Below are positions 29,869 to 40,716 of a DNA stretch of 64,000 bases, in pieces. Positions within the stretch are counted from its first letter, which is position 1; every line of letters starts with the position of its first letter. The stretch is from Geosiphon pyriformis. Lineage: Eukaryota; Glomeromycota; Glomeromycetes; Archaeosporales; Geosiphonaceae. Under the pieces are notes generated by a model. It had not been told where the DNA came from, made no database searches, and saw only the letters and a list, made by a program, of their open reading frames with translations. The stretch spans positions 431,496 through 495,495 of the forward strand of contig JAAOMT010000776.1 in NCBI GenBank assembly GCA_016748015.1. The letters are read 5' to 3'. Both the position numbers and the translations under genes were made by a program.

Positions 29869-32818
29869 AACTAACAAATCTGTGATCTTGTTTTTTGCTT
29901 GTATATTATCAATTTTGAACAGGTTATACAAGGATGAGTGATGTATGGCACTGGCTGGGAAGTCTACTGAGAGTTTTGCTTTTTTTTTCACAGTGGCCAA
30001 AATTTTTGAATTCTATTTTCTAGCCCAGCTATTAGGAATATGAGTCAACTGAGATCTGAATTCAATAGCTGGACTGAGTACACTGTTAAAAATATAAATG
30101 GCCTGTTTCTCAGTTATGTGTTTTTTTCTGATGACTGCACACACTGCTTCAATGTCAGATCCTATTATTTTTAGAACAGTCTTATTTTTCCCATCTGCTC
30201 TGATCCATACTCCCAAATATCAGGTACATGTAGATGGATCCAACAATTTCAAGATTTGTTTATCTGGACCAAATTTTAGTGGCTCCACCATCAAAGATTT
30301 CCCTTTGGAGGGTCTGACCACCATTGTCTCAGTCTTTCCTAAGTTGATCTCAATATCTACCATTCTAAAAAAAGAGCTGGCTGTGTCCAAAATACTTTGC
30401 ATTCCTTGTTTTGAGTTAGCTATCCACACTGTGTCATTGACAAAGGCAAGGTGATTCACTGACACCAACAGAGATTGTGTATCCACTTGATTATCCCACT
30501 TTTTCCATGCTGCTGTCAGTTTGTATCTCTGACTATAATTGGCTTGTTTTACTTCACACAGTAAGGGGTCATAGAAAATTCTCCACATGATGGGTGAGCT
30601 TGTTTCCCCCTGATCCAGTCCATCCTGTACTTGATATTCATCACTCAACCCAAATTCAGTTATTATTCTGTTGCTTCTATTGTTGTGCATCAAGCCAAAC
30701 AGCTCAGTAAACCTATTGTTCATCTTAATCCTCTTTAGTGCAGCTTCCATGGGTTTCCATCTCACTAAATCATATGCCTTTTTCATGTCCTGAAATGTAA
30801 ACCAAGCCTCCTTATCAAATTCTCTTGCATGTTCAGCTACAGCATTAATCACATGAATAGGCACTGCTATAGAAGTATTCTTTAATACTGAGGTATTGTA
30901 ACCTTTTAAGACATTGTGGAGTTTACATGCTTTTGATATTCTCACAGTTAGAATTTTTGTTAAGATTTTTCTGGTGCTTTTAATGAGTGTGATCGACCTG
31001 GTGATGTCAATATTGCCACCCCATTCTTTTGGCTTTGGAATTAGTATGACTTGTGCTACTTTCCACTCTTCAGGGATATTTGCTGCTTTAATGTAAGCGT
31101 TGAGCAATGTTTTCAGTTTAGACTTGGTATTAGACCCAGTCTTCCTCCAGAGTTCAGCTTGAATGCCTGATGGACCAGGGGCTTTGTTATGGGGTGTGTG
31201 GCTCAATATGTGTTCAAATTCCTCATTTGTTAATTCATCCATTACACCATCAAAGGCATGATCTGGAATGCTTTCAATCGGTTCAAATCTGTGTTTCCAA
31301 CTTTTCCATAGGTCAGGCTCAATGCTTTTTGTTTTGGTCCATCCTTGGGCTTTTTTGTTTACTAGTCTTTTAATTTCATCAGGATTATCATGAAATTCGC
31401 CTTTTTCAATTACATGGTCTAGTACAATTCTTTGTTTTTTTCTGTTCATAATGTTTTTGATCATAGCTCCTTTGTTTAGATCAAAGTTTTGTTGTCTCCT
31501 AATAATATTGTCCACTATCTGTCTCTGCTGTTGTAGCCTGATCCTAGCTTGCAGTGTTGATCTGTATTCTTTCTTAATATTAAGTAGTTCCACAATTAGC
31601 TTATCTCTTGGGAGAGTTATCAGATATGCATTAACTGCCTCAGATTTTAGCTGTTTCCATTTGGCCAACAACTGCATAACATTGTTATCATGCATATCTG
31701 CATTGTTTACTCTTATTTGTTTGATTATATCAGCAACAATCTTAACAAGCTTGTGATCTATGCATTCTTTTTTTGTGTATGCAGATCGGGCTCCCACTTT
31801 CCTTTTCGGTAGGCACTCAGCAGCTTGTAACACAATCTTCTAGATTGTAAGCCACATCTGGTTTAGATCATTCTTGCTGTTATCTATCGATTTTCTTTGT
31901 GCTTCATCTGTTAGTCGATCAGATTCTCTAGCATAGATTTCCCAATTGGACTCCAGATGCCTTTTTAACATCAATCATAGTTGTGCTACACTTTTTTCTT
32001 CCAGATTTAGATTTTTTAGTGCCTGCCAATATTCTGTCAGATCGGATGATTGTCACCACAGCTTTGTGATCAGTGCTAAAGGATTTGTTAACATCAATCA
32101 TCCCAATGTTTGTGACCAGTAAGGCTGTAACTGCATCAGTAAATACATAGTCCAATCTTTTTTGTGCCCCATTTGATGCCCATGTCTTTTCTGGATTGTT
32201 TGTTGCATATGCCCCATGTGTATCCATTAAATTTATATGTTGTAATGTTGCAGCAGTTGGACAAGCTTTGGTCTTATTTGTAGCATATGTTTCCTTAAGT
32301 GACTTGGATGACAGATTTTTATTCAAATCACCTGCTACTATGATAATCTCTTTGTTCTTTACAATGTCTCCCAAAAGTTTCCTAATTTCTTTAGCTACTG
32401 CTCTCTTAGTAGGCGATTTGGAAACAGGCATGTACAGTCCTACTATGTGCACATTGATTCTTCCTCTAAATTTCAACCCCAAATGCAACAATCTCCCATG
32501 AAACCCCCTGATTGTTTCTACATGGTGTATCCAACATTTTTTGACCAGTATACTAACACCAGTTTCTATTTGTTTCTCTGTACTTGATTTCCAAAAGGCA
32601 TGATATTCATCAGAACCAAAAAATACACCTTTTTCTTTTGTTGGAGTTATTTTAGTTTCCGTAACAATCACAAAATCAAATTGTTCCTTAATAACTCACC
32701 ATAGCACCTCTTCAGCTTTACCAGGATTATTAAGTCCCCTAATATTAACAGTACCAATTTTCCAAGTGTTGTTATTGGAGTAGTTCTGTTCTATGTTGGA
32801 ATTAGATGTGCTACACAT
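29869..32818 (-). pseudogene. L2-d ORF2: AP endonuclease and reverse transcriptase
   Basis: ATG 32818 overlaps the ORF1 stop (ATGTGTAG). Endonuclease: VNIRGLNNPGKAEEVLW (N), VIVTETKITP (E), VHIVGLYMP, IIVAGDLNKNL, KRLDYVFTDAV, STDHKAVVTI. A one-base insertion near 31940 shifts the frame. RT, one open frame of 537 codons from 31833 to 30220: EEWKVAQVILIPKPKEW, FTFQDMKKAYDLVRW (box A), DGLDQGETSSPIMWRI (box B). The catalytic box is AFVNDTVWIA at 30433-30444, where the first Asp of FVDD has become Asn. ORF2 nicks the target and copies the RNA. This copy lacks one metal-binding residue. Confidence 0.86.
32811..32818 (-). promoter_or_regulatory. ORF1/ORF2 stop-start overlap of L2-d
   Basis: ATGTGTAG contains the ORF2 start (ATG) and the ORF1 stop (TAG) in a different frame. 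L2-a has ATGTATAG at the corresponding place (17140-17147). This overlap suggests coupled termination-reinitiation as the way ORF2 is translated. Confidence 0.72.
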
Positions 32819-35095
32819 CATCTGTTTTTATAGATTTAGATTCTCCAGCAGTAGAACTGCTCCAGCTACTCTGTTTTTTCACTTGCTTCAGTAATTCCAG
32901 AATGGGTTTCAAAGTTTTTTTAATTTCTTTGATTTCCAATTCTGGGTTGTATACCTCCTTTTTTCCTACTGGGTTGGATTTCAATATAGTACTTTGGCTC
33001 GATAACCCCATTTCTACCACTTCTTTTTCTTCTGAGGTGTCACTCGGCTGTTGAGTAACTATTACTTTTTCACCTTTTTCTAATGTCACTCCAAGTTTGA
33101 CAGCAATTGCATTTGGCAGTTTTGCCATTTCATTAACCTGCTGTTTTAGTTCATTAATTTTACTCTTCCATGGTTGGTTACCTCCTTTTTTTGATTGTTC
33201 TTCCCTATTGTTCACTTGTGGACTAGGTTTCTGAATATTGTTTGGATTGTTGTTGTTCTGGTTATGGGACAGTCTGAATGCAGCCATATCAGCATACAAT
33301 TTTCCACCAAAGGCTTTGATGTTTTCCTCTAGAACATTCCTCTTAACATACAGTTTTGCCAACCTGATATTGTTGGTAACTTTCTTGGTATCTCTTTTTT
33401 TCTTCTTATATAGGGTTGAACATTTCGAGACCAAATGTCCTACCTGGTAACAGAAGTGGCACTCTTTAGCATCAGTAGACATCCAGTGGACCAGTGTGTC
33501 ACCAATTACCAAGAGTTTTTTAATGGCATTGTTGCAGCTAGCTTCACTGTCAAATCTCACATAAGCACAACCCATCTTTGTGTAATTTTTACTAGTTCTT
33601 GGGATGAAACAGGATCAGGCACTGATTTGATCCAAAGTGGTGCTCAAATAGTAAGCAGTACAGTTCTGTAGTAAGCCCACCAATTTAGCTTCCCAAGTTT
33701 TTCTCTGCTCTATGATTTTTTGGGTTCCAATCATCAGGTAAATTCTGACTGCATTCTTTCTGACCATGGTTGACCATTGGTCTACAGCTCTTGTTGCTTC
33801 CTCTTGGTTGCTATACTCAACCACTGCTAATTGCTATTTGCCAGCCACTCTGATTTGGATTTTTTTGACCTCACCAAATTTTTTCATAACAGTCCCCATC
33901 TCTTTGTTAGAGATGCCCAAGAAGATATCTCTTACTAAGACTTTTTTCTGACCAGCCATTTAAATGTTAACGCCATCAGTAGCCATCAAAAATGATTCAA
34001 TATCATTATTTGCCAGAATTTCTCTGGCTTGGTCTCTTCCAGCCACTTGGGAAAAATCCACTCTGATTTCTTGGTTTCTAGCCATTACAGCTCCCAAGAG
34101 GTAACTGACATTTCCCAAGAGATCATAGATCCATCCCACTTTCTTTCCCATGATTTTCTCAGGTATATCCAATATTTGTACAAAAAGTACATGCCTCTTG
34201 GTTCTATGGACCACCGTTCGCCATCCTTCCTCTGGGTTTGCTTCCACAGACATGGGTTTTTTGCCAAGCGATTTACTACTGTATTGTCCTGGACTTGGAC
34301 TAGCCATTCTGCTTGATAGGCTTGATTCAGATTCTTCCATGTCTTCTATGACATCCTCTGCATTAGACTTATCTCTGTTTGCGTCAAATGGATTGTTCAT
34401 TTGTTTTTCATTCTCCAATGCAAACTTTCCTCTGTTAATCCTGTCCAAAATATTAGGATTGCACTTTCTCAGAGCTGCTTCTATTTGTGCAGCTTTGTTT
34501 CTGTCTTCTTTAGGCACTTTGAATGGTCCATCCATTTTTTTCAGGGACTTTGAGACTCCTTTTTCACCAGTCCAAGCTTTTATTTGAAATTTGTTGCTAT
34601 TTTCTTCTTTGTTGAACATTGGCTGCAAAACAAAAGTATCAGTTCGAACAGATGTGGTTTCAGGTAAGTTTTCTTCAGATATTTGGGTGAATTTCTCAGT
34701 TAGCCCTTTTACGCTTAATCCTCCGATGTGTCTGTATTTTTTGTTGGCCTTTTCCTCCAATCTGTTAGCTATTATCAGAGAAAAATCTGCTGCTCTCCTA
34801 TGTGGAGCTGTTTTTTTCAATGTTTTGGCTATTCTAAAGGGTGTATTATCTCCACTACTTGTGTTCACACTTCCAAATAGTCTATTGGTAGTTTCAAATC
34901 TAAATGGAGGTGTAATAGATCTGGCAATTTCCACAGTCAATGAACTATGTGAATTAGCATTAATGTTTTCTCTTTCAGCAGTGGAAGTTATTTTTCCTTC
35001 TACTTAGTATTCACTAATAATAGTCTCTACATTTGTACTTCTTTGTGTGACTGTTGTCACTTCACTGTTAACATTGTTATCAGACACTTTTAAGT
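32811..35095 (-). pseudogene. L2-d ORF1, RNA-binding protein
   Basis: A single frame from about 35095 to TAG 32811-32813, broken by stops near 35005, 33957, 33825 and 33612 but without frameshift. Order: charged N-terminal half (RFETTNRLFGSVNTSSGDN, FQIKAWTGEKGVSKSLKK, ALRKCNPNILDRINRG); RRM-like domain (KKVLVRDIFLGISNKEM, LAVVEYSNQEEATRAV); a second RRM-like region (MGCAYVRFDSEASCNNAI); CCHC knuckle CHFCYQVGHLVSKC (about 33430-33475); Asn-rich linker; helical Lys/Glu C-terminus ending KSIKTDDV. No in-frame ATG is visible at the start. Binds the element RNA by family analogy. Confidence 0.8.
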
Positions 35096-35212
35096 CTGTT
35101 GTGATAGTTATAATTTATTATAATTAAAGGTTTCTTTGTAAAAACTTATTTTTCCAAATTTGAGGCATAGTAAATTGTGTAGTAACAGTCAAAAAGAGAA
35201 AAAAAAGTTTTT
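35096..35212 (-). other. L2-d 5' UTR
   Basis: AT-rich, ends at an A-run before Gy1 sequence. It contains TTTACTATGCCTCAAATTTG, also present near 19395-19420 in L2-a, so this is the conserved 5' end of the family. Confidence 0.6.
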
Positions 35213-35340
35213 TATGACAATCAAAACAACAGAACCATTAACAATAATGTTTCCAACCAAAGAACCAATCATGCCAACATCAATTTCTTTGAAGAGGATC
35301 CCCTAGTTGAAGCCACTGTTTATCAGCCTTTAAACTGATA
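35213..35340 (+). pseudogene. gag: Gy1-D gag C-terminal end
   Basis: About 40 codons matching the gag end at 24836-24963 (NQRTNHANINFFEEDPLVEA). The zinc knuckle is not included. The terminal codons carry TTTAAAC followed by TGA TAG; the TGA replaces the TGG of Gy1-C. Confidence 0.72.
35329..35335 (+). promoter_or_regulatory. Putative -1 frameshift heptamer TTTAAAC, Gy1-D
   Basis: Same heptamer, phase and context as 24951-24957. The -1 frame continues without a stop into pol (LIGTPPKGESASQPEKNP). Confidence 0.76.
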
Positions 35341-36147
35341 GGCACACCTCCAAAGGGTGAGAGTGCAAGCCAACCAGAAAAAAACCCTTTTTATGCTTTT
35401 AACCTAATTGATGATGATCATGATATGGATAAACTAGCAATCAACACCTCTGAATCAACCAGAAAGAAGAAAAAAGCCAAGGTTGATTTCGTTATAGATA
35501 CAAACAAAGCATTCAAATCATCTGCTGATAACAACAAGCCACCAAAGGCTAAGGTTTTTAAAAATTCTCCAAAGTTGAAACCCCCAGAAATTGTACAAAA
35601 ATCTGGACCCTATTCTGTTGTTAAAGATCTCATGGAAACCCCAGCACACATTACATTTGGCCAACTGATGACCCATCTACAGTTCAGAAAAGACCTTCAC
35701 AAATTATTGATACCAAAAAAGAAGACACCAAAAACCAACAAACACCTTCACCAAGCTGGACTTGCTGATAACAGCAATGTCACTCCTCTGATTTGTAAAG
35801 CCCAAGTGGCTGGTTACTTTATTGATCTGATCCTAGACAGTAGATCATCTGTTAGTGTAATTGCCAAACATTTTCTTGAAGCAATTGGAAGAAAGATTGA
35901 TGAGCCTTCCACAAAATTAATGACTAATGTACATGGTGACAAAAAGAAAGGCCTGGGCATAGCCAAAGCTATTCCTGTCCGCATAAATGGTATCAGCATT
36001 GAAACAGATATGGAAGTATCTGAAGCAAAAGAGTACACCATCATTGTTGGTAATGAATGGCTTAAAAAAGCCAAAGCACTACTTGACTATAAACTTTGTG
36101 AGCTAACCATCAGATGTGGTGAGAAACCCATTGTGATTAAATGCTGA
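35336..36147 (+). pseudogene. pol: Gy1-D pol N-terminus and aspartic protease
   Basis: Open to TGA 36145-36147. The pre-protease spacer (DKLAINTSESTRKKKK, KSGPYSVVKDLMETPAH) leads into protease at KAQVAGYFIDLILD. The catalytic motif is DSR (35836-35844) instead of DSG, a GGA-to-AGA change, so the protease is dead. VHGDKKKGLGIAKAIPVRI and YTIIVGNEWLKKAKALLDY are kept. This copy supplies the intact reference for the junction broken in Gy1-C. Confidence 0.82.
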
Positions 36148-36760
36148 TATTGGACAACCCCTTCAGTACTCAAGCAAAATCAAGAAGAAGAACAATCAGA
36201 TAAATCAAATGATAATGAAAGTAATGATGAAGATCAAGAAGAACAAAAAAAAACTGCTGAACTCACCTATACCATCTTCACCAGCAATGACAAGCCACTG
36301 AACAATGTTAAAGCTGACAAAGAAGAAATCATGATAAATGGCAAGCTGATCTGCTGGCCCTATTATGATATCTTCAGAAGAATCTTTGACAGAAAACCTA
36401 GCAAGAAAGCAAAATACAGTTATTGGTGGCATGGTTCTTGTGCATGGTGCTGGTGTAATAAGTCTTTGTATTCACCAAGTGATAAATGCAAATCCTGCCT
36501 AATCTACTACAAAGATTGGGAACCAATTAGCTTGATACCTTGAGAAGAACTTAAAGTCCTTTGAGAATGAACCACCTGAAATCCAATCACTAGTTGTAAA
36601 CAAAGAGAATCTTCTCCTGAAGAAAGAAAAATAGACATTGAAAATCTGTTGGCTAGAAATAGCCCAGTTATCTCAAAAAAAGGTGATGCCTCTGGACAAA
36701 CTCATGTGATACAACACATCATCACCACCAAAGAAACTTGCCCCATCTATTTGAAGCCTT
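36148..36760 (+). pseudogene. pol: Gy1-D Cys-rich linker
   Basis: Acidic stretch, then KLICWPYYDIFRRIFD and the cluster CAWCWCNKSLYSPSDKCKSC (about 36438-36500), as in Gy1-C. A stop at 36541-36543 follows DWEPISLIP. Possible zinc-binding module; role unknown. Confidence 0.6.
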
Positions 36761-37490
36761 ATTAATCTAATTGATGCAATGATAAGTTTATCAAGGAAGA
36801 GATAAACCAGATGAAAGATCTTGGATTCATACAAGAAACCAAGAGTAAATGGGCTTTCCCAGTTGTAGTGGTATCCAAGAAAGGTGGAACCCTATGCTTC
36901 TGTGTTGACTACTGCCAATTAAATGCCATTTCTATAAGAGACATATATCCACTCCCCAAAATTGATGCAATGCTAGATAAATTCAATGGTGCTGCTTTCT
37001 TCTCAACCATTGACTTAACTGCTGGATTCTGGCAAGTAGAGATAGATCCAAAAAGCAGAAAAAAAACTGTCTTTATCACTAAGTACGGCACCTATGAATT
37101 CACAATCATGCCTTTTGGTCTCACCAATGCTTTTCTCACCTTTCAATGCCTAATGGATAAAGTGTTTGAATCAGTAAAAAAAAACTTTGTTCTGGTTTAC
37201 TTGGACGACATAATAGTATATTTAAAAACCTAGAATGAACACCTTGAACATTTACAAAAGATTTTTGACCTGCTCCGAAATGCTGGCCTTAAGATCAACC
37301 CAATTAAATCTTTCTTTAGACCCCAATTCATCCAGTTTCTTGGTCATTTTATTACAAAAAATGGAATCTTTTCTGATCCAGCTAAAATTGAAAAAGTTCA
37401 AAACATTAGACAACCAATGAATGTTCCTAAACTATGCTCTTTCTTTGGTTTGGCCTCTTACTATAACAAATTTATCCAAAATTGCCTTTT
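36761..37490 (+). pseudogene. pol: Gy1-D reverse transcriptase
   Basis: The longest intact Gy1 RT piece (36811-37233): LGFIQETKSKWAFPVVVV, CVDYCQLNAIS, FSTIDLTAGFWQVEID, YEFTIMPFGLTNAFLTFQ and an intact catalytic YLDD (37198-37209). A stop at 37231 follows. The thumb region (LKINPIKSFF, FLGHFITKNGIF) continues in frame to a frameshift near 37490. Confidence 0.86.
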
Positions 37491-38050
37491 TTCTCAATCA
37501 GCTACTCAGAAAAAATGTCAATTATTACTGGGACACTCATCAACAAAAAGCTTTTGAATTTCTGAAGGAAAAACTTGTTATTGAACCAATTCTTAAACAA
37601 TCTGATATGGACCAACTTTTTACTCTCCACACTGATACATCTGGCTATGAACTTGGTGCTGTTTTTTTACAAAAAGATGAAAATAGCAGAGAACATACCA
37701 TAGCATATGCCAGTAGATGCCTTACACCAGCAGAAAAAAACTACTTAGTTACAGAACAGGAATGCCTAGCAGTAGTTTAGGCTACTAGCTACTGGGATCA
37801 ATATCTTCTTGGTGCAAAATTCTTAGTGGTAACAGATCATCAAGTTTTGGTTTGGCTGCGCAAGAAAAAGAAGCTGGAACACAAACAAATAACTTGCTGG
37901 ATACTTCACTTGGATGAATTCGACTATAATATTCAACACCACAAAGGAGCAAATCATCAAAATGCTGATGAGTAACTCCTTTATAAAAACAAACATGATA
38001 ATAGACTTAAACAACTACTCTGCCTTAATAAAATTTTTGGGTAAAGAACA
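37491..38050 (+). pseudogene. pol: Gy1-D RNase H
   Basis: TLHTDTSGYELGAVFLQKD, TEQECLAVV, FLVVTDHQVLVWL and GANHQNADE give the D, E, D, D set. The frame is shifted relative to RT. A stop follows CLAVV (TGG to TAG), and the end is frayed after 37975. Confidence 0.8.
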
Positions 38051-39254
38051 ATATTCATTAGAATACACTTAACAGTAAAAAAAACATTTGCACAAACAAT
38101 CAAATTTCTATTTGATCTGCCAGAACCAATTATATAAAAAAAACAGAAAAAATCCTGACTGCCTTCAAAGAGTCATCAGATTTGAAGAAAGAGAAATTGT
38201 AATATATAACATGCACACTGACTCATTAGCTGGACACTTTGGAAAAACAAAAACAATTCAAAAAACTTTAGCTCATTATTATTGGCCTACCTTGGGAAAA
38301 AACATTGCTGAATACATTAAAATCTGTAATATCTGCCAAAGAAAAGGCAAATCCAATCACAAAGAAGACATCCATCCAATCTCTGTTGGTCAATCCTTTG
38401 ACAGAATTGGTATAGATGTTGTTAGACCTTTAACAATCACTTCTGATGGCAACAGATATATTATTACAGCTACTGACTATCTTACAAAGTGAGTAGAAGC
38501 AAGAACTACTCCAGACCAAACAGCAGTCTTAATAGCCAATTTTATTTATGAAGATATTATCTGCTGTCATGGCTGCTTCAAAGAACTTTTATCTGATAGA
38601 GGAAGAGCTTTTTTTAGTACACTGGTTAAAGAACTTTGTAGAAAAATGGGAATACATCATAAACTTTCCTCCCCTTATTACTCCCAAACAAATGGCTTAG
38701 TGAAACGTTTTAATAGAACATTATGTGAAACCTTAGCCAAAACCAGTGAAGAAACAAACTTATGAGACAAAGTACTGTCTTCAGCTTTGTTTGCTTATAG
38801 AACTGTGAATTATGACATAACAAGTTATGAACCTTTTTATCTGCTCTATAGATGAATGGCAACACTACCAATAGAAACTAATATTGAGACAATACCCTTT
38901 GAAAAGATCACAATAGGAAATTACAAAGACATTTTGCAAAGAAGACTTGGTATCATTCTTGACTCACTTGTAAAAGCACGAATAATTGTCTTTGAAAAGA
39001 TAAAACAGTTCCAAGAAAAGCTTAAAAAGAAAAAAACTTATAAAACACTTTCTTTAAGTGTTGGTGACTTAGTTTTGGAATACTGCTCAGACAGAGACAA
39101 TGTCTATGGTGATAAATTCTCTAGTTGGTGGAAAGGTCCTTTTATAGTCAACAAAGTTTTGAACAATGGTTCTTATATTCTTCAAGATCAATCTGAAACA
39201 ATCTTTAATGATCGTCCTGTTCATGGCACACAACTCAAGAAATATCACAAATGA
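38051..39254 (+). pseudogene. pol: Gy1-D integrase
   Basis: The zinc-binding HHCC is complete (HTDSLAGHF, CNIC). DDE core: GIDVVRPL and LLSDRGRAFF are intact, but the catalytic glutamate is Lys (NGLVKRF, AAA at 38703-38705), a G-to-A change. Stops at about 38492, 38765 and 38853 sit mainly at former Trp codons. The C-terminal part (SLSVGDLVLEYCSDRD, KGPFIVNKVLNNGSYIL) is open to TGA 39252-39254. Confidence 0.84.
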
Positions 39255-39354
39255 CCTGATTGGTTACCAGTTGTGGTAATACCAACCCAAATGATCAGCA
39301 AAAACCAAGTATAAATAAATGCATTATTCCCAAAACAGAGGTATCTTCAATTGA

Positions 39355-39922
39355 CATGAACAATTATTTTCTGAATCAAAACATTCAAAACGCTTTCTAT
39401 ACTCTCTATGAGTATTGGATCAAAAACTATCCAAATGCTACTCTGATTATTGGAAAACAGACCACAATAACTGACAACAATGGAACTCATACTGTTATCA
39501 GACCAAAGAAAACAACTACCAGAAGAGAAAAAATTGGTAGCAAAATGGATAAGTATCTGTTAGAAAACATAACAGTAGCAATACTTGTACCTTCTATCAC
39601 AATTGGAAAAACAATTAAAGAAATCTTGCCCATAGACAAAAACTTGTCATATGGAAGACAACTAGAGCTCTATGGTTGCCTTGGTGAAATTATAGAAGAC
39701 ATAAAGCTCATGAAGAAAACAACTTCTAAGATACAAGTGGAAATTTTGGGCATTATACAGTTGGATGTCCCAAAAGTTTTGACTATTGCCAGAAGAGCCA
39801 AAACTCTTATACAAAGATTTGGTCTTTTGGATACAAAGCTCATTTTGCCTCAAGTACTATACACTTTATCCACAAAAGACTTTAACAAACTAGTTAGTTT
39901 TAAGTTAGATAAAACCTTTTAA
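39355..39922 (+). pseudogene. Gy1-D ORF3, extra ORF after integrase
   Basis: The only uninterrupted ORF3 in the window: ATG 39355 to TAA 39920-39922, 188 codons. The open frame extends upstream to 39260 but without an ATG. MNNYFLNQNIQNAFYTLYEY, TTRREKIGSKMDKYLL, IKEILPIDKNLSYGRQLELY, LYTLSTKDFNKLVSF. Predominantly helical, no signal peptide or membrane span. It may be shortened at the C-terminus, since coding-like sequence continues in the sister copies. Function unknown. It sits where other LTR elements carry env or an accessory gene. Confidence 0.7.
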
Positions 39923-39981
39923 TTAGAATATCTTATAAATAGTTTGATTTTGCCAGAGCTCAATTTCTTTGGAGAGGATGA

Positions 39982-40716
39982 TATTATGGTTGAAACTCAT
40001 AGTTTTTATTAGTTATTACATGTATTAGCCACTAATGTCATATAATTAGCCAATCTATTTTTAGATAGTAATCATTGATCTGATCAATGACCTGATTGTT
40101 GACCTGATTATTAACCTAATCATTAACCTGATCAATGATCTGACTGTTGACCTGATCATTGACCTGATCATTGATCTGGTCATTGACTATTTTTCATAGC
40201 TATATAAGCAATAAGTCTTTTAGCTATAGAAATGTATGTTCCAATAATCAAAGAAATATAATAAAACAACTTTTATCTCAAACATTCTCTTATCACTAAT
40301 TTTTTTTTCCCTACCTTCAAGTATCTGAACATCTTTTGAATAAAAAATCTCTTGTTGGTGTTTATCTGTCTTTTCCTGAAACGATTAAATGAAGTATTTG
40401 AAGATTATTTGAATAAACATGACTGAAAAGCACAAGTTGATACCTGATATTGAATTCTAAGAGCACCAATGTGAGGCATAGAATTATACCAGTGGTGATT
40501 AATTGTTGACAGTACAGACTATCCTTCTACCTTCAGATTCTTTAGTTACCTTTGAAAAGAATAGCAACTGAGATATTTTATAAGACTGATCTTGCACATT
40601 GAATTCATACTCATTCAATTCACTCTTTAAAATTGAATTCCTCTTTGATTATTTCCATCACCCTACAATCCTGTTCTCTCTTGCTATCCATTAGCTTGTT
40701 ACTCCAACTCATAACA
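39982..40716 (+). repeat. Gy1-D 3' LTR (plus), 735 bp
   Basis: It starts TATTATGGTTG (first G changed to A) and ends CTCATAACA. It follows the polypurine tract GGAGAGGATGA and carries ten 12-mers (40069-40188) and TATATAAG. The next bases are ATACTAATG of a minus-strand Gy2 integrase. Confidence 0.87.
40069..40188 (+). promoter_or_regulatory. 12-bp tandem array in Gy1 U3, 10 copies
   Basis: Ten units, moderately diverged from the 26679-26798 array of the presumed partner LTR. Confidence 0.7.

Larger units (their letters stand above)
29869..35212 (-). mobile_element. L2-d: LINE with intact 5' end, 3'-truncated
   Basis: Minus strand: 5' UTR (starting with an A/T-rich ACTTTTTTTTCTC motif near 35190-35212, as in L2-a near 19440), ORF1, ORF2 with endonuclease and RT. 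It ends after the post-RT region (ITDLLVRL) at 29869. RNase H is missing. On its 5' side it abuts plus-strand Gy1 gag at 35213. Confidence 0.83.
35213..40716 (+). mobile_element. Gy1-D: gag C-terminus, pol, ORF3 and 3' LTR
   Basis: Complete order from the end of gag through protease, Cys-rich linker, RT, RNase H, integrase and ORF3 to the polypurine tract (39971-39981) and 3' LTR. It is probably the continuation of 26591-27480. The right flank is minus-strand Gy2 integrase starting ATAC, which does not match the left flank (L2 end, ATAT). The element or its surroundings were therefore rearranged after insertion. Confidence 0.82.

Noticed and set aside
39260-39354. Start of Gy1-D ORF3 at 39260
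   Set aside because: The codon there is TTG, not ATG. The first ATG conserved in all copies is 39355.
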